Counted from the first letter of the stretch, positions 10,428 to 23,918 are shown. The stretch is DNA of 64,000 bases from Maratus speciosus (GCA_963932465.1 OZ010786.1:268616411-268680410), one strand, 5' to 3'. The notes: generated by a model not told the origin, from the letters alone. Program-made: numbers and translations.

Positions 10428-11892
10428 TCTTATACTATAATGCGAGGAAAAATTGTGTGTATATGTATGTGTGTGTGTGTGTATGTGAGTATGTGTATAT
10501 AAATTTTATCTTAAAAACGGCTCTAACGATTTTGACGAAATCTTGTATTTTACCATTTTCGGGCACGATAAGACCATTGCGCTAGGTCACGTGTTCGAGA
10601 AAATTCGATTAGTGGGTCATTTTGGGTCATAATGGGTGAAGGTCAAGCTAATTATATCTAAAAAACGGCTCAATCGATTTTGACTAAATTTCATATCCAA
10701 CCGTTTCTCGGCACGAGAAAACTATTGGGCTAGGTCACATGTTCGAGAAATTTCGATTAGTGGGTCATTTTGGGGTCACTATGGGTCAAGCCAATTTTAA
10801 CTACAAAACGGCTCTAACGATTTTGACTAAATTTCGTATTTTGTCGTTTTCGATTACAAGAAGACCAATGGGATAAGTCACATACTAGAGAAAATTCGAT
10901 TAGTGAGTCATTTTTGGGTCACTGTGGGTCAAGCAAAGTTTTAGAAAACTGCTCGAACGATTTTGACGAAATTTTGTAATTTACCATTATCAGGCACGAA
11001 AATACCATTTAGCTAGGTCACGTGTTCGAGAAAATTCGATTAGTGGGTCATTTTGGTTCATAATGGGTCAAGGTCAAGCTAATTATATCTAAAAAACGGC
11101 TCAATCGTTTTGACTAAATTTTATATTCAACCGTTTTTCGGCTCGAGAAAACTATTGGGCTAGGTCACATGTTCGAGAAATTTCGATTAGTGGGTCATTT
11201 TTGGGTCACTGTTAGTCAAACCAATTTTATCTAAAAATCGGTTCTAACGATATTGACTAAATTTTGTATTTTGTCGTTTTCGATTACGAGAAGACCAATG
11301 GGCTAAGTTACATATTAAGGAAAATTCGATTAGTGGGTCATTTTTGGGTCAGTGTGGGTCAAGCATAGTTTATCTAGAAAACGGCTCTAACGATTTTGAC
11401 AAAATTTTGTATTCTGTCGTTTTCGGGAGCGAGAATACCATTGGGATTGATCGCATGTTCAAGAAAATTCTATTAGTGGGTCAATTTGGGTCACAATGGG
11501 TCAGAATCAAACTAATTGAATCTAAAAAAAGGCCCAAAACATTTTGACAAAATTATGTAATATACCGTTTCCAGGCATGAGATGACCACTAGGCTAAGTA
11601 ACATGTTCGAGGAAAAGTCAATTAGTGGGTCACTTTTGTGTCACTGTGGGTCAAGCTAATTTTATCTATAAAATGACTTTAGCGATTTTGACTAAATTTT
11701 GTATTCTATCGTTTTCGGGTTCGAGAAGAGCATTGGTTAGGTCGTGTGTTCGAAAAATTTCGTTTAGGGAATCTCTATGGCTTAGAATCATGCCAATTTT
11801 GTCTAAATAGCAAGAATTATACAGTGAGAATGAAATATCGAATTAACCACAAGGCTAATTTTGACCGAGCTTAGCTCGGTCATGCCCGCTAG
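10428..11892 (+). mobile_element. Non-autonomous Helitron with a minisatellite core
   Basis: It begins TCTTATACTATAATGCGAGG after an A and ends with hairpin ACCGAGC-TTA-GCTCGGT, then CATGCCCG and CTAG, followed by T. These are canonical Helitron features. The inside is a GT-rich microsatellite (about 10455-10500) followed by about nine tandem units. It has no Rep/helicase frame. GGTATTA flanks both sides. Confidence 0.85.
10505..11815 (+). repeat. Minisatellite, about 9 units of about 145 bp
   Basis: Units start near 10510, 10660, 10803, 10942, 11092, 11232, 11377, 11524 and 11668 with variants of AAACGGCTCTAACGATTTTG. Each also contains AAATTCGATTAGTGGGTCAT. Units are diverged from each other, so the array is old. 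Short frames here are repeat artefacts. Confidence 0.88.
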
Positions 11893-12246
11893 TATGGTAT
11901 TATGCGTGGTTGCTTCACGATCTTGGTTACGACGTTGGCAAAATTGACTACAACTTGTCATAATTCTAATTGTATGGGCAATTATAACAAAGAAGTAATA
12001 AAATTTCTGATAAAAAGTATTTTTTCTAAAACTTGTGTAAAATTGCCGGCCGTTCTGGTGTTATATCAGTCTTAGGAATAATATTTGCAACACTGAAGAG
12101 CTTCCATGTATGTGGAATTTAGAAAAGCCTCCCCAAGAGAAAGGTCCTGAAATGACATTGTAATTCCACTAACTTCAAAGTTTAATCGAGCCCTGATGTT
12201 GCTTACTGAAATCTAATGAATACAGTTATTTTGAATATTACAACAG

Positions 12247-12690
12247 AATTAAACAGTTAAACTTATTTAACTTAAACATGCTGTTACTTCAAAGTTATTT
12301 TTTTAGTATTAAGGGAAAAAAATATTTAAATTTTTCAAATCATGCATTTATTTATTTATTTCATTATTTAATAACTAAATAATAAAAAATATACTTTTGT
12401 TCTGAGTTTATAAATATGACGATAAAGTAATGTAACTAAGAAAAAATGCAAAATAAAATCTGTAATAAAATGAATTCAAACTGTAAACATACGATAGCCC
12501 CACCATTTTACCTACTATAAAGTCATAAGAATATTATGCATTAATTGTTGAAAACTTACTTTGTGAATTATTATCTCAATAGTTTAATATTTTTTACCGT
12601 TCATGATGAATGAATCTATTGTGTTTGTTTAGGTTTATAGAATGGGATATTAAGCTGTCAACCTAATTGCAACTGAAATTATCCTAGGAT
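12247..12690 (+). repeat. Interspersed repeat F, second copy at 26468-26925
   Basis: Long matches with 26468-26925 run in the same order, including ACATGCTGTTACTTCA, TCATAAGAATATT and CGTTCATGATGAATGAA. It is non-coding, and no terminal repeat is evident. Confidence 0.75.
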
Positions 12691-13274
12691 ACACTATATG
12701 GCCAAAGGTGATTGGTCACTTGCGATTTTAGATGTTTTGTTAAATATCTAGAACAATACATGAGGAATTAAACTGAACCTGCAGGTGTGTAAACAGCATA
12801 GTATAGGTCATATATTTCCGCGAAGATTTTTTTCCCAAAACCCCATAGCGGACCGTCAACAAATTGAAAAAATCTCTGCCGGCCCGGCCTACAGGCAGAG
12901 GTAGATTTCGAAGTTAAGTATACTAATTTCACCAACAAAAACTAAATCATTATTAGATATAAATCCACTTTAACAGTTTTATCTGTATGCTTTTGACGAG
13001 TTTTTATTTCCTTTTTATAAAATAGCTGGTTTTATCAGAATCATGTTAAGGCGATATTAAAAAAAAATATTTTTCCATACTCAACAACTCGAAATTTTCT
13101 GGCCCATTTTCAGATTCATTTTTAATAAAAAAAAATATATATATATGAAGCATGCTGACGTGATTTTTGAAAAGATTTATAAGCGACCTGTGTTTTTATT
13201 TTTCTTTCAATTAATTAAAACTTGATTAATAAACAATTATTTTCTCAGTAGGGCAATATTTTTCGTTTCTAACA

Positions 13275-15190
13275 CAATCGCTTCGGGAAATTCCGTTCAA
13301 AATGCCCACTTTGACATCATTTTTTGAAATATGTTCTGCCTCTATCGAAAAATCGATCATTACTGTACATTATATAGTTTCTGAATAAGAGAATCTAGCA
13401 ATTGGATGCGTTTGAGAGCAAAAATGAATTTAAAAATGAGTAAGAAAATAGACAGTTTGGATTTGAATGCACCCTTAATAAGATGATTTTTTTCTTCAAC
13501 CGCTATGTATTTTTAATTTGTTTTTGCTGTAAGAATTGGCCCTATCAAAAACTTGTCTATGTAAATGTCGAAGACAATATTAAGAAGATATATGGTAAAT
13601 TCATGCAGATTTTATTATATCTTGTGAATTGACGGAGTTATGAAAATTTTTCTTCTTCAACCCCCCTTTTTTGTTTTCGTTTTTAATTTTTTTTGCGGTA
13701 TGAATTGGTTCTATCAAAAACTTGTGAATATAAAAGTTGTAGATAATATTAAGGAGATGTATAATAAAATTATTGGATTTGATATCTTGAGAATTGACGA
13801 ATTAAGAAATTTTTTCTCCCAAAAACTCTATTTTTTGCGCCCCTTGAGCTTATTTTAAATTTTATCAAAAATTTGTGATGCATGCATTTTTGACGCTATT
13901 TTTAGAAGTAATAAAAACTTTAAACTGATTTGATCTGTACAAAAATTAAGAAGTTATGGGGTTTTTTCGGTTTTCACAAAACCCCTCCCTATTTCCATCC
14001 CCTTGGTCCGATTTGGCCCATTAACGAACTTGACCGAGATTTTATGTGCCTTGATTTTATGTATCAGTTTGGAAGAGATTTGTGCAGAATTGCGGAAGTT
14101 ATCGTGTCCAGAAGAAAGTGATAACACAATTGCTTCTGGAAATTCCGTTCAAAATGCCCACTTTGACATCATTTTTTGAAATATATTCTGCCTCTATCAA
14201 AAAATCGATCATTGCGATACATTATATAGTTTCTGAATAAGCGAATCTACCAATTAAATGCGTTTGAGAGCAAAAATGAATTTAAAAATGAGTCAGAAAA
14301 TAAGCAGTTTGGATTTGAGTGCATCCTTAATGCTATGATTTTTCCAATACAATCCGCTTTGGGAAATTCGGTTCAAAATGCCCACTTTAACAGCATTTTT
14401 TGAAATATATTCTGCCTCTATCAAAAAATCGATCATTACTGTACATTATATAATTTCTGAATAAAAGAATCTAGCAATTGGATGCGTTTGAGAGCAAAAA
14501 TGGATTGTAGAATGAGTCAGAAAATACGCAGTTTGGATTTGAATACACCCTTACTTAGATGATTTTTTTCTTCAACCGCTATGTATTTTTAATTTGTTTT
14601 TTCTGTAAGAATTGGTCCTATCCAAAACTTGTCTATCTAGATGTTGTAGACAATATTAAGAAGATATATGATAAATTCATGGGGATTTTATATCTTTTGA
14701 ATTGATGGAGTTATGGATTTTTTACTTCTTCAATACCCCTTTTTGTTTTCGTTTTTAATTTTTTGCGGTACGAATTGGTCCTATCAAAAACTTGTGAATA
14801 TAAAAGTTGTAGATAATATTAAGGAGATTTATATTAAAATTAATTGGAATTGATATCTTAAGAATTGACGAAGTTATGAATTTTTTCTCCCAAAAACCCT
14901 ATTTTTTGCGCCCCTTGAGCCCATTTTTAACTTTATCAAAAATCTGTGATACATAAAATTTTGGCCTTATTTTTAGAAGAAATAAAAACTTTAAACTGAT
15001 TTGATATGTACAAAAATTAAGAAGTTATGAGGGGTTTTCGGTTTTCACAAAACCCCTCCCTATTTCCATCCCCTTGGTCCGATTTTGCCCATTAACGAAC
15101 TTGACCGAGATTTTATGCCCTTTGATTTTATGTATCAGTTTGGAAGAGATTGGTGCAGAATTAGGAAAGTTATCGTGTCCAGAAGAAAGT
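13275..15190 (+). repeat. Large tandem duplication, unit about 1.07 kb
   Basis: Blocks in order at 13280-14120 recur at about 14346-15190, e.g. TTCAAAATGCCCACTTT and TTCCATCCCCTTGGTCCGAT. A third partial start is near 14120. It looks like a higher-order repeat built from shorter satellite units. Frames here are short and not conserved. Confidence 0.75.
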
Positions 15191-15191
15191 G

Positions 15192-15209
15192 ATATATATA
15201 TATAGATAT

Positions 15210-15245
<36 letters not shown>
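15192..15245 (+). repeat. TA/GATA microsatellite
   Basis: A run of AT dinucleotides followed by repeated ATAG/GATA units directly after the tandem duplication. Confidence 0.9.
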
Positions 15246-15370
15246 AGTTTTTTACTGAGGGTGGTTTTGGGTTCTAGGGGTCATGGTCGGTGTAGATCTG
15301 CAAAAAATTTTCAGAAATTCTAACATAGGAACGATCCCAATAGGTAGTATTTCATACGAAATCTACCTAA

Positions 15371-16172
15371 AAGAACGAATATCTTTTGGATAACTCTGTA
15401 GAAACTAATGTAGCAAAAGCGTTTAAACTCGAGATTATTAATAAATGGCTTATTGTAATATACTGTATTCATTTTTATGAGGATAGCATGTATACTCGTA
15501 GAGAAATTGAGGTTTATATAAAAACAGTCCCAAATTTTTCCAAGTTTTTTTCTTATAATTTGCAGAGTGATTAATATAAAAAAAAGTTCTTTTCAGAAAA
15601 TATGACAAACAACATTGTACATAATACTCTGCAATCAGAATTAAAAAATAATAAACAATGGATGAAAATTGAGCAGGTTTACAAAAAAAATGTTTTACTG
15701 TGCATGCGCAAATGCAATCAAAATATAATATGCATAATGTATTAGCTAAGTATATAGAGCAAGTTTTATGAAAGTCTCAAAGTTGCTCTATATACTTAGC
15801 TAATACATTATGCACATTATATTTTGATTGCATTTGCGCATGCGCAGGGAAACATTTTATAGTAAACTTGCTCATTTTTCATTTAATTTTTATTATTTTT
15901 TAATTCTGATTGCAGAGTATTGTGTACAATGTTGTCTGCCATATTCTTTGAACATAACTTTTTTTTATATTAAGAACTCTATAAATTATAAGCAAAAAAC
16001 TTGGCGAAATTTGGCACTGTTCTATAAAAACCTTTATTTCTCTACGAGTATACGTGCTATCCTCATAAAATGAACACAGTATATTACAATAAGCCACTCA
16101 TTAATAATCTCGAGTTTGAATGCTTTTGCTACATTAGTTTTTACAGAATTATCCAAAAGATATTCTTTCTTT
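15371..16172. repeat. Inverted repeat of about 390-bp arms (foldback)
   Basis: The left arm from 15371 (AAAGAACGAATATCTTTTGG) reappears inverted up to 16172, e.g. TATATAGAGCAA/TTGCTCTATATA beside a 20-nt loop centred near 15771. Arms are clearly diverged, with several substitutions and small gaps. No coding potential and no clear TSD. It lies inside the minisatellite element. Confidence 0.8.
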
Positions 16173-16475
16173 TTCAATTTGTTGACGGTCCCCCATGGGG
16201 TTTCAGGGAAAAATCTAACTATCCTGAATCTAACTATAGGTTAGACCAGTCTTGGACTATCCTCATCTAAATTTTCAGACTTCTACGTGCGGTAGATTTT
16301 GCTAACCATCGCAGACACACACAGAGACAGACAGAGTGTGTTCTTTTATTAGTATAGGTTTTTTAGTCTTATAGTGCTTTATAGAAACTTTAATATTTAA
16401 TGTTTTAACTTTTCGCCATCCCCCTTGAATATATTATAAACTGTAGTACACATAGTGAAAAATAATAGGGAATTT

Positions 16476-19400
16476 GGTACTGTTCCACTATAGGGGCCTT
16501 GGCGTTTTTTTAAAAAAATCTTGGTGTAATTCGGGCATCAGAAAGTGAGATTTGTTTTCAAATCATATAAACAGCTATGAAAACAAACTTGATGAGCTTT
16601 TTTTGTTTGTTTATATATATATTTTATATGTATATTATTTTGTTTTTTTATGTACAACTTACTTCTGTTTCTCTATAAAATTAGATAAATGCCCTCTTTA
16701 TCTATCTATATTATAAAGGACAAACATATCTGTGCGTAACGCATACGTCATTTTGCGAATGGCAACACTTTGAAATTTGAAATAAAATTTTGGTTTTGCA
16801 ATTTTCTCTACTGCAAATTTTTAAACTTCTAAACATCGCACATTTTAAATTTTTACACCGTCGTATAAAGAAAAAAATACTCTTTTAAATGCAATTTGTT
16901 TGAAAGCTGTATCTCAATTTAGTTTTGAGATATTAATTCTTTTGTAGTTTTTAATGCCATTTTTCTTATTATGGCAACAAAAGTACCTCATTTCTATTGA
17001 AAGTTATTGAAAGTAAACGGAAAATAGTTGAAAATAGGAGATACTGTATCTTTTTGTTGCCATTTTCTCATAAAACCTGAAAAAAAAGTTGAAATTAAAA
17101 TATGGGCTATGTCAAAATATTGTCTGTTATTCCGTGATAATGACATCATATGCACACTTTTCTATAGGCGAAGTTTAAGACTGGATTGTAAAAGTGGATT
17201 GCTTTAGTGGATGCAAATGACGTCATTTTATAAAAAAGCTTGTATTTTAATTCTTAAACCTGAATTATATTTTGTAAAAGTGCGTCATTTTCACAGCCCA
17301 GCTGCTTTGAAATTCTTCACAGGTGAAAATGCTTCACTTTTGAAAATAATGTAATCGAAATCACACACTGATAAAACGCAATGTTTTACAAGCATTTAGA
17401 GTGTCTTTATAAAAGAGAGGTGACATGCAAATAATAGCGATTTATATTACAGAAATTGATGCTTCTCGCCTGGCTGGATTTGCTTCGCCGAGTTAGACAA
17501 GCAAACAAATAATCCGTGGTTTAAAATAATATCGTGTTCCTGAAGTTTTTGTCGAAAATTTTCTCGAAAAATAAAATTTTAATGCTATTCTTTAGGACAT
17601 TCTACTATAATTTTATCAAAATAACATAATTTGCTTAATTTAGTTTTTCCTAATTTTATATATTCTGTATATTTAAAACTCAAATGTGTTTTTTAGTCAT
17701 CTGCCCTGATCTTTCTGCTGAACCAATTTTACTAATATATATATATTTTTTTTAACTCAAAGCTCTTCCTTTGTAGATGTGATCGTACTATCTGTTTTTT
17801 TTTTTTTGTTTTGTTTTTTGTTTTTTTTTTAATATCGCCACTTTTATATTTTAATTTTAAAAGCATTAAGCTATTGCAGACAAGAGAGAAATAATGAATT
17901 ATTTTTAACTTTATCCATGCTATTTTCTGATAAAAATTCAAAATTGTTGATAAAAATTGTTGCATAGGGTTTAGTGGCGCAAAATCCCATTAGGAGCAGA
18001 ATATTATATTAGGGGTATAATAACGGAAAATGACATACTGCTTTTGAAAACACGCATTTTTCCTCATAAATTTTCTATATTGTTTTTCCTTCTGCATGTG
18101 TACTGATACTAAGTTTCAGACACTACGCGAAATGTTTATTTAAGTGAAAACGAAGTCATATTTAAAAGAAAATGATAATTTTCGTAGATAAAACTAAACA
18201 ATTTAACACAAATGTGCGTCTAAAAAACATAAATTACGGAAATTTTTACTCTCCGGAATTGAGATTAGAATTTCAAGTAAAAAGTGCGTTTGTTCACATA
18301 AATTATGTTGCTGACAATCGTGACTTCTCGTTTTGAGTTAAAATGCTTTTTAAATGATAAAACAAAATACAAATTTAAAAAAAAATGATGAATATGAATT
18401 TGAGAAGTGCGTATGCAAATTTTGAGAAGGTGAAAATTGCTGTTTTCATTCCGGAAATCCAAGCATAAGAGCCTCAATTGATAACCACATCCTAATAACT
18501 GATCTTTATTTTATTTTACTTATTAAGTATCTATATTAAAAAGAACAAACGTATCTGTGCGTAACGCTGATGTCATTTTGCGAATGGCAACACTTCACGA
18601 TCAAATTTCGATCTTGAAATTTTCGCTACTGCAATTTTTTAATTTTCTGACCATCGTACATTTTCAATTTTCGTCGCATACGGAAAAAATTTACTTTTAA
18701 ATGCAATTTGTTTAAAAACTGTATTCATTGACTGATGTGTATTATATTATAAACATTTTGCACATAAAGCAACAAACATTTTTCAGCATTTGTTTGTGAC
18801 TATTTTTGCATAACGAAATTAATACTTCCTTTATAAATAAATAAAAGAATAATATTTTTAAAATAATCACCAATCTAACATATTTGTGAAAGACAAATTA
18901 ACGAAATTGATACTTCTTTTATAAACAAATAAAAGAATAATATTGAAAAAACACAAATCTAATATATTTCTAATCGTACAATTTAAATTTTTAGATCACC
19001 AAATAGGATTTTTTTTTTTTCAAATGGAATTTGTTTGCAAAGTTCATCTCAGTTTACTGATTGTCTATGGTTTTAAAAACAATTTTAAAGCATGAAATAT
19101 TTTTTAATTTATCTATATCGCGCGGAGCTGGATTACGAAAGATTAATCCGTTTGCCTGTTTGCACAAAGAGTTCATTTTCTTACGGCTAATATCCATTAA
19201 AAAAACTTACCCATGAATAAATAAATAATATAATATAAATAAAACCCAAATTTACCAGACATGTATAAGCTCTGAAATTATCAGAATATAAAAGGATGCC
19301 ATAAGTAGCAAAATTTTGACATATAACTCTTAGCATGCGGCTAATAAGAAAATATCGCTTTTCATAAATTTCAAAAATTTATTTGATTGCATAATTCGTA

Positions 19401-19682
19401 TTTTCCATATGAGAAATGCTACTTAATGTAAGTGGTCAATCTAAAAAATTTATTGCATATAAAAAAGTTATTAGTTTTCAATTTAAAAAAAAATGTTTTC
19501 ACCTATATTTTTTTAACCCGGAATGCCTGGGTACGATTCCCTAGTATTAATAAAATGTGAAATAAAGTGTATAAATATTGAAAAAAATGCGTGTGTATCT
19601 AAAATGAAACATTGCACAGGTTTCCGGAAAACATGTTTCTAAATTTCCTTCTTCGCCAAAGCCCCTAAAGTGGAAAAGTACC
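16476..19682. mobile_element. Family C hAT-like element, split by a Helitron
   Basis: The left end GGTACTGTTCCACTATAGGG and right end CCCCTAAAGTGGAAAAGTACC are near inverses. Flanks GGGAATTT (16468-16475) and GAGAATTT (19683-19690) are an 8-bp TSD with one mismatch. Without the Helitron at 16701-19544 the element would be about 360 bp. CGCCAA occurs just inside each end. Non-coding. Confidence 0.82.
16701..19544 (+). mobile_element. Helitron inserted in family C, empty site readable
   Basis: It starts TCTATCTATATTATAAAGGA after A16700. It ends with hairpin CCCGG-AATG-CCTGGG, then TACGATTCC and CTAG, followed by T19545. Removing it gives CTCTTTATATTAATAAA, matching the unbroken family C sequence near 19935. 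A second 5'-like terminus (TCTATATTAAAAAGAAC) lies inside at 18530. No Rep/helicase frame is present; the interior is AT-rich. Confidence 0.85.
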
Positions 19683-19718
19683 GAGAATTTAACTTTTGTA
19701 TCCGGCTATATAAAGCGT

Positions 19719-20066
19719 GATACTTTTCCAGTAAAGGGTCCTCGGCGTACTTTTCTTAAAATTGTCATAATTTAAGCTTCACAAGTGAGATTTTTTTCCA
19801 GATTTTTAAACAGCTATGAAAGTTTTACTTAAGTTTATTTATGTAATCTATAAATATTTTATTTATATCTATATTTTTGTTGTTTTTTATATACAATTTA
19901 TTTCTGTTTGTATACAAAAATAGTTAAATGACTTCTTTATATTAAATAAATCGTATAAATATTTAAACATATTTAGGTATATGAAATTGTGAATAAGTTG
20001 CTGGAAAATATCTTGCCAAACTTCATTTTCTCTATCTCGCCAAGGTCCCTATACTGGAAAAGTACC
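19719..20066. mobile_element. Family C element
   Basis: 348 bp with ends GATACTTTTCCAGTAAAGGG and CCCTATACTGGAAAAGTACC. Flanks TAAAGCGT and TAAAGCAC match at six of eight bases, a worn 8-bp TSD. It lies 36 bp from the preceding family C copy. Confidence 0.78.
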
Positions 20067-20873
20067 TAAAGCACATTAAAATCGGGCAGTTAGGTGCTCA
20101 GGCAGTACAGCGCCGTCTATTGGCGGTTCCGAAATACACAAATAAAAAAAATGCTATTTATTTTAACTTTTTATTATTCATCAAAATTTTATGCTTGTGC
20201 TAAAACTTTTGAGACGGACTATAGCTACCCGGTTTCGTCAGAACATGTCTTTTGACCCATGGGAGCCATTTACTAGTCTAACTTTTACGTTGTTATTGTT
20301 GACTTAGGCTCCTGGGAAGCCCTTAGACATCAAACTAGGTCCCGAAAAGAACTGGGCAAAAAGAGGGGCAGCTTACATTTGATGATACACCACAGGAGGA
20401 AATTTTGTATCGCAAGGTTTAGCCACAATTTTGAATCTTACTGGAATTAGGAACAATAGCTCCCAACTTCCAAGTAAAAGAGATATTTTGGAACAAGAAA
20501 ATGTATTTAATAAAATGTGTCTTTTTCAACGAGATACTTATTCAATTTAATTAATTGAGTAGAAATTTCTGGTTCGAAATATATTTATTTGACTAGCAAA
20601 AAAATCAGAAGTAAGCAGTTATGGGTGATTCTCCCGGCTAGGTCCCTTGCTCACACTTACCGATTTCCAAGAAACTCCATAGCACTGGTTTTGTGTGACA
20701 GTCTGTGGTACCTACAGTGCATCAACAGCAGCATGGCTGGATTATACGTAATCGTAAATGTGTATATATATTTATGTATTTTGACTTTATTTTGCATAAA
20801 AACATATGAATGCATAAAAGATTAAACAACTCATTAAAGTTACACATTTGAGTCTTTTTTTCCAGTGTAGCTT
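20067..20873. other. Unassigned DNA, partly shared with 55666-55727
   Basis: The first 60 bp (AAAGCACATTAAAATCG...CAGTACAGCG) also follow the family C copy at 55316-55665. The rest has a somewhat more mixed base composition than its surroundings around 20210-20400, but I see no supported reading frame. Confidence 0.5.
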
Positions 20874-21840
20874 CTAGAAGGCTTTGCCCCGTACATGCTA
20901 CGCTCGCCAACTCCCGTTCAGGCTCTAAAAATCCGTTGATTTGATCTTCTTTAAAAAAATTACGAAAGATTGAATTATAATTAAAAAAAACCAGTGGCGA
21001 TCTCTCTGTAAACTGGTTTTCATGCCCTTTTACTGGGGGATTTTAAGGTCGAATCAGCTGCCTTTAATTGCTGTTTTCGTGCTAGATTAAATAAAATTAG
21101 TTAAACATTTGAAAATTAGCTAATATAAATGAACTAAATCAACAGACTCTTTGCTTCCCGGAGTTTTTTAACAACGCTATGAGAAAATGATTTTAAATAA
21201 GAGATTTTAAATGTAACGTTTTGAATCTGACATAATTTTCCCCTAAATTTTCTTTATCTTTATAATATTCACCTGAAAATACTTTTATTCTTAGAAAGAT
21301 AATATTATTATTTGCGCTGCCTTAAAATTGGCAACAATAGTTAAAAAGATAATCTCGAAATTTGAAACAAATCTCTCATGTAAATATATTTTTTAATTTA
21401 AACTGTTTGGCAATATTATTATTTCGCCATTTTAAATATGGGGTAATTTATCCAATTTACTGCTTTTAACGCATATTAATGAATTTATTATTTTAAATTT
21501 TTCTTTCTCTTTTAATATTCACGCATAAACATAGTTTTTATGACGTAATTTTCGATATTTCCCTGCTTTTAATACGTAGTCATTTAGTTCTAATTTTAAA
21601 GTTTTTGAAAGTTGATATTTGAAATAAATCTCTCATGTAGATATGTTTTTTGACTTAAACTGTTCGACAATGTTCTTATTTGGACATTTGAAATAGGACG
21701 TCATTTCCCCCATTTACTGTTTTTAACACACATTAAATAATTTATTATTTTATAGTTTTCTTTCATTTTTAATATGTTGTGTAAAACAATTTTTATTACG
21801 TAACGTTCAATATTTTCATGATTTTAACTCTTAATCATTT
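20874..21840 (-). repeat. Family D repeat, possible Helitron, minus strand
   Basis: On the minus strand the left edge ends GAGCGTAGCATGTACGGGGC, AAAGCC, then CTAG. The order of blocks (TCTCTGTAAACTGG, AGTTAAACATTTGAAAAT, AATCTGACATAATTT) matches 53795-54250. Within it, 21355-21600 and 21610-21840 are a worn tandem pair. The 5' border is unknown. Confidence 0.5.
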
Positions 21841-23910
21841 AATTCTAATTTGAAAGGATTTTTTTCTGTTTAAATAGTCGCGTCTGAATAAGTTTTTAAT
21901 TTAAAAGAAACATTATTTTTGCGTTGTTTTAACAATTCGCAACGATTTAAAATAATAACTTTTATTAAATATGTAAAAAATATGTCTGGTAATGATGAAA
22001 ATTTGAAAATAAAATGGAAATAAACCTTCAAAAAATTAGTTATTAAAATAATTAATACAGTCTGCACACCGCAAGTTTCTGTTGAATATCCTTTAAAAAA
22101 AGGATTAAATTCCTATGTATAGTTTTCGCTCCTATAAAACTTTTTAAAGGAACGGTTTTGTCCAACTTTAACGTTAAATATCTCTTAAAATAATTCTCAG
22201 ATTTAAAAACTGTCTATTTCAACTTGTTTATCACATGTGTCTCTGTAATACCACTTTTCATATTTTTGTATGCAGTAGTTTTCTTAATATTAGCAAAGAA
22301 AGACCTCCTGTCACAAAACATTCATTGGCAGCGACGGTGACAGCGTTAATTACTTTTTTTAGAATAGTTTTTACTGAATTTAGATTCCGTCAGTTCATCA
22401 GTTCCAACTGAATTTAGATACAGTGTAAAAAGTTGTTACACATTATAACCTACACAAAAAAATAAAAAATAATAATAAAAGCAATCGTTTTTTCATTATA
22501 AAACCTCTTGAAACACACTGGAATTTTCTTATCTCAGTTTTATCACATTTTTGACCGGAAGCTTATTAATTGACTTTACTTCCCTTTCTTAGGTCCGCAC
22601 AATAACAGTTTCTTTTGCTTGTTACATCATCCACCAAACTGCGTTCTCTACATTCCAAAATTAGCCATGAAATGTATTAAGATTATAAATTAGTAAATAC
22701 AAACTGTTTTTTAAAGAACTCACTAATTCTAAAATTCCATAATTAATTAATTATAATAACTATAAGGATGAAATAAGTGATGTTTTAGTTTGGCTTATAG
22801 CTTTTGTAAAGAGTACTTTTTAAAATGCTTCAAATTTTCGTAAATAGTAATAAATTGGGCAATCTTAATCTATAAGAAGGTTCAAATTACTTTGAAAGTT
22901 TCAAAATAGGAGTACAAACCTAATTTTTCGCGTTTAAATGCTTAAAATAAGTAAAATAAAAAGTAAAATTTTAAATATCCTAGATGCAGTTTTATACGTT
23001 ACTTTGAGCATTGAAGAAAATTCCTAAAATGTTGAAGAGAATTCATGCGAAAGACATAAAAATCAATTGCTAATACAATTTGAAACAGCACAGTTCTATC
23101 TTTTACTGATATTCTGAAGTACTTTTTAAATTACTTTGTATATATTTATGGGCTACCAGTTGTGCATGTCGCATTTTTTATATATATATTTATTATAATT
23201 AATGAATTACTGAATTTTAAATTTAGGAAGTTCTTTGTTAAACACCTTGTATATATGATTCATTACGTGCACATTAGAAAGTGAAAAATGAATACAAAGT
23301 ATATTATTGTGTTAAGGTATGTGCCTACTTTCGAGGCACTTTTTTGAAAAATATGAAATTTTTAGTAAACACGTGTGTTTTTAGTTAAAACAGGGAAGAA
23401 AACTATGGATTCAAATAAATTTTTAATGAATTTTAATTAACTTTTCAAATTTAAGCAATATTTAGACAAATTTTAGTAAATAATTGCGTTCTATAAAGAA
23501 ACCAAATTTCGTAAACAAAACATGATGATTTTTTTAATGCGCATTTTTCAATAAAAATAGCTCTTAAATTGATATATACATACTTACAAGCTATCTTTTG
23601 CTTCGTAACATACCAATAGTTGAGCAGAACCTTGTGACAAAATTTTACTTCAATATCTTAACAACTTTTTAAGAAATGAGGTTTCTCGTAAACGTAACCA
23701 ATGAAAAAAACAGTTTTCCAGAAAACGCAAATTAAGATTTTAATGTAGCACAAAAAATTATGTATAAAGTTTACAACTTTAAATTCAATCTTAATTCTAC
23801 ATAAAAAATTAAAAATATGAGCAGTAATCTGTTTAAAAGTAACGAAACAACTGTTCAAATGTATTGTTTACCTCTCTTTAAACGGTCACTCAGCGGAATT
23901 GTATTTTGAG
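21841..23910. other. About 2 kb of AT-rich DNA without features
   Basis: Only short chance frames, no TIR, no minisatellite, and no similarity to the rest of the window that I could see. Confidence 0.5.
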
Positions 23911-23918
23911 CTATAACT

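Larger units (their letters stand above)
12800..16358 (-). mobile_element. Helitron-like minisatellite element, minus strand, 5' end at 16358
   Basis: On the minus strand, after a run of A, it starts CCTATACTAATAAAAGAACA, followed by a GTCT/GTGT microsatellite as in the other minisatellite Helitrons here. Tandem blocks lie at 13275-15190. A stretch near 12820-12872 recurs inverted at 16171-16222 (GTTGACGGTC, TGGGGTTT). The 3' end was not located, so the left border is approximate. Confidence 0.5.

Noticed and set aside
10505..11815. Regular repeats here and at 25.2, 40.6 and 46.6 kb as CRISPR arrays
   Set aside because: Units are 145-174 bp, directly adjacent and without unique spacers, inside Helitron-type elements of a eukaryotic genome.
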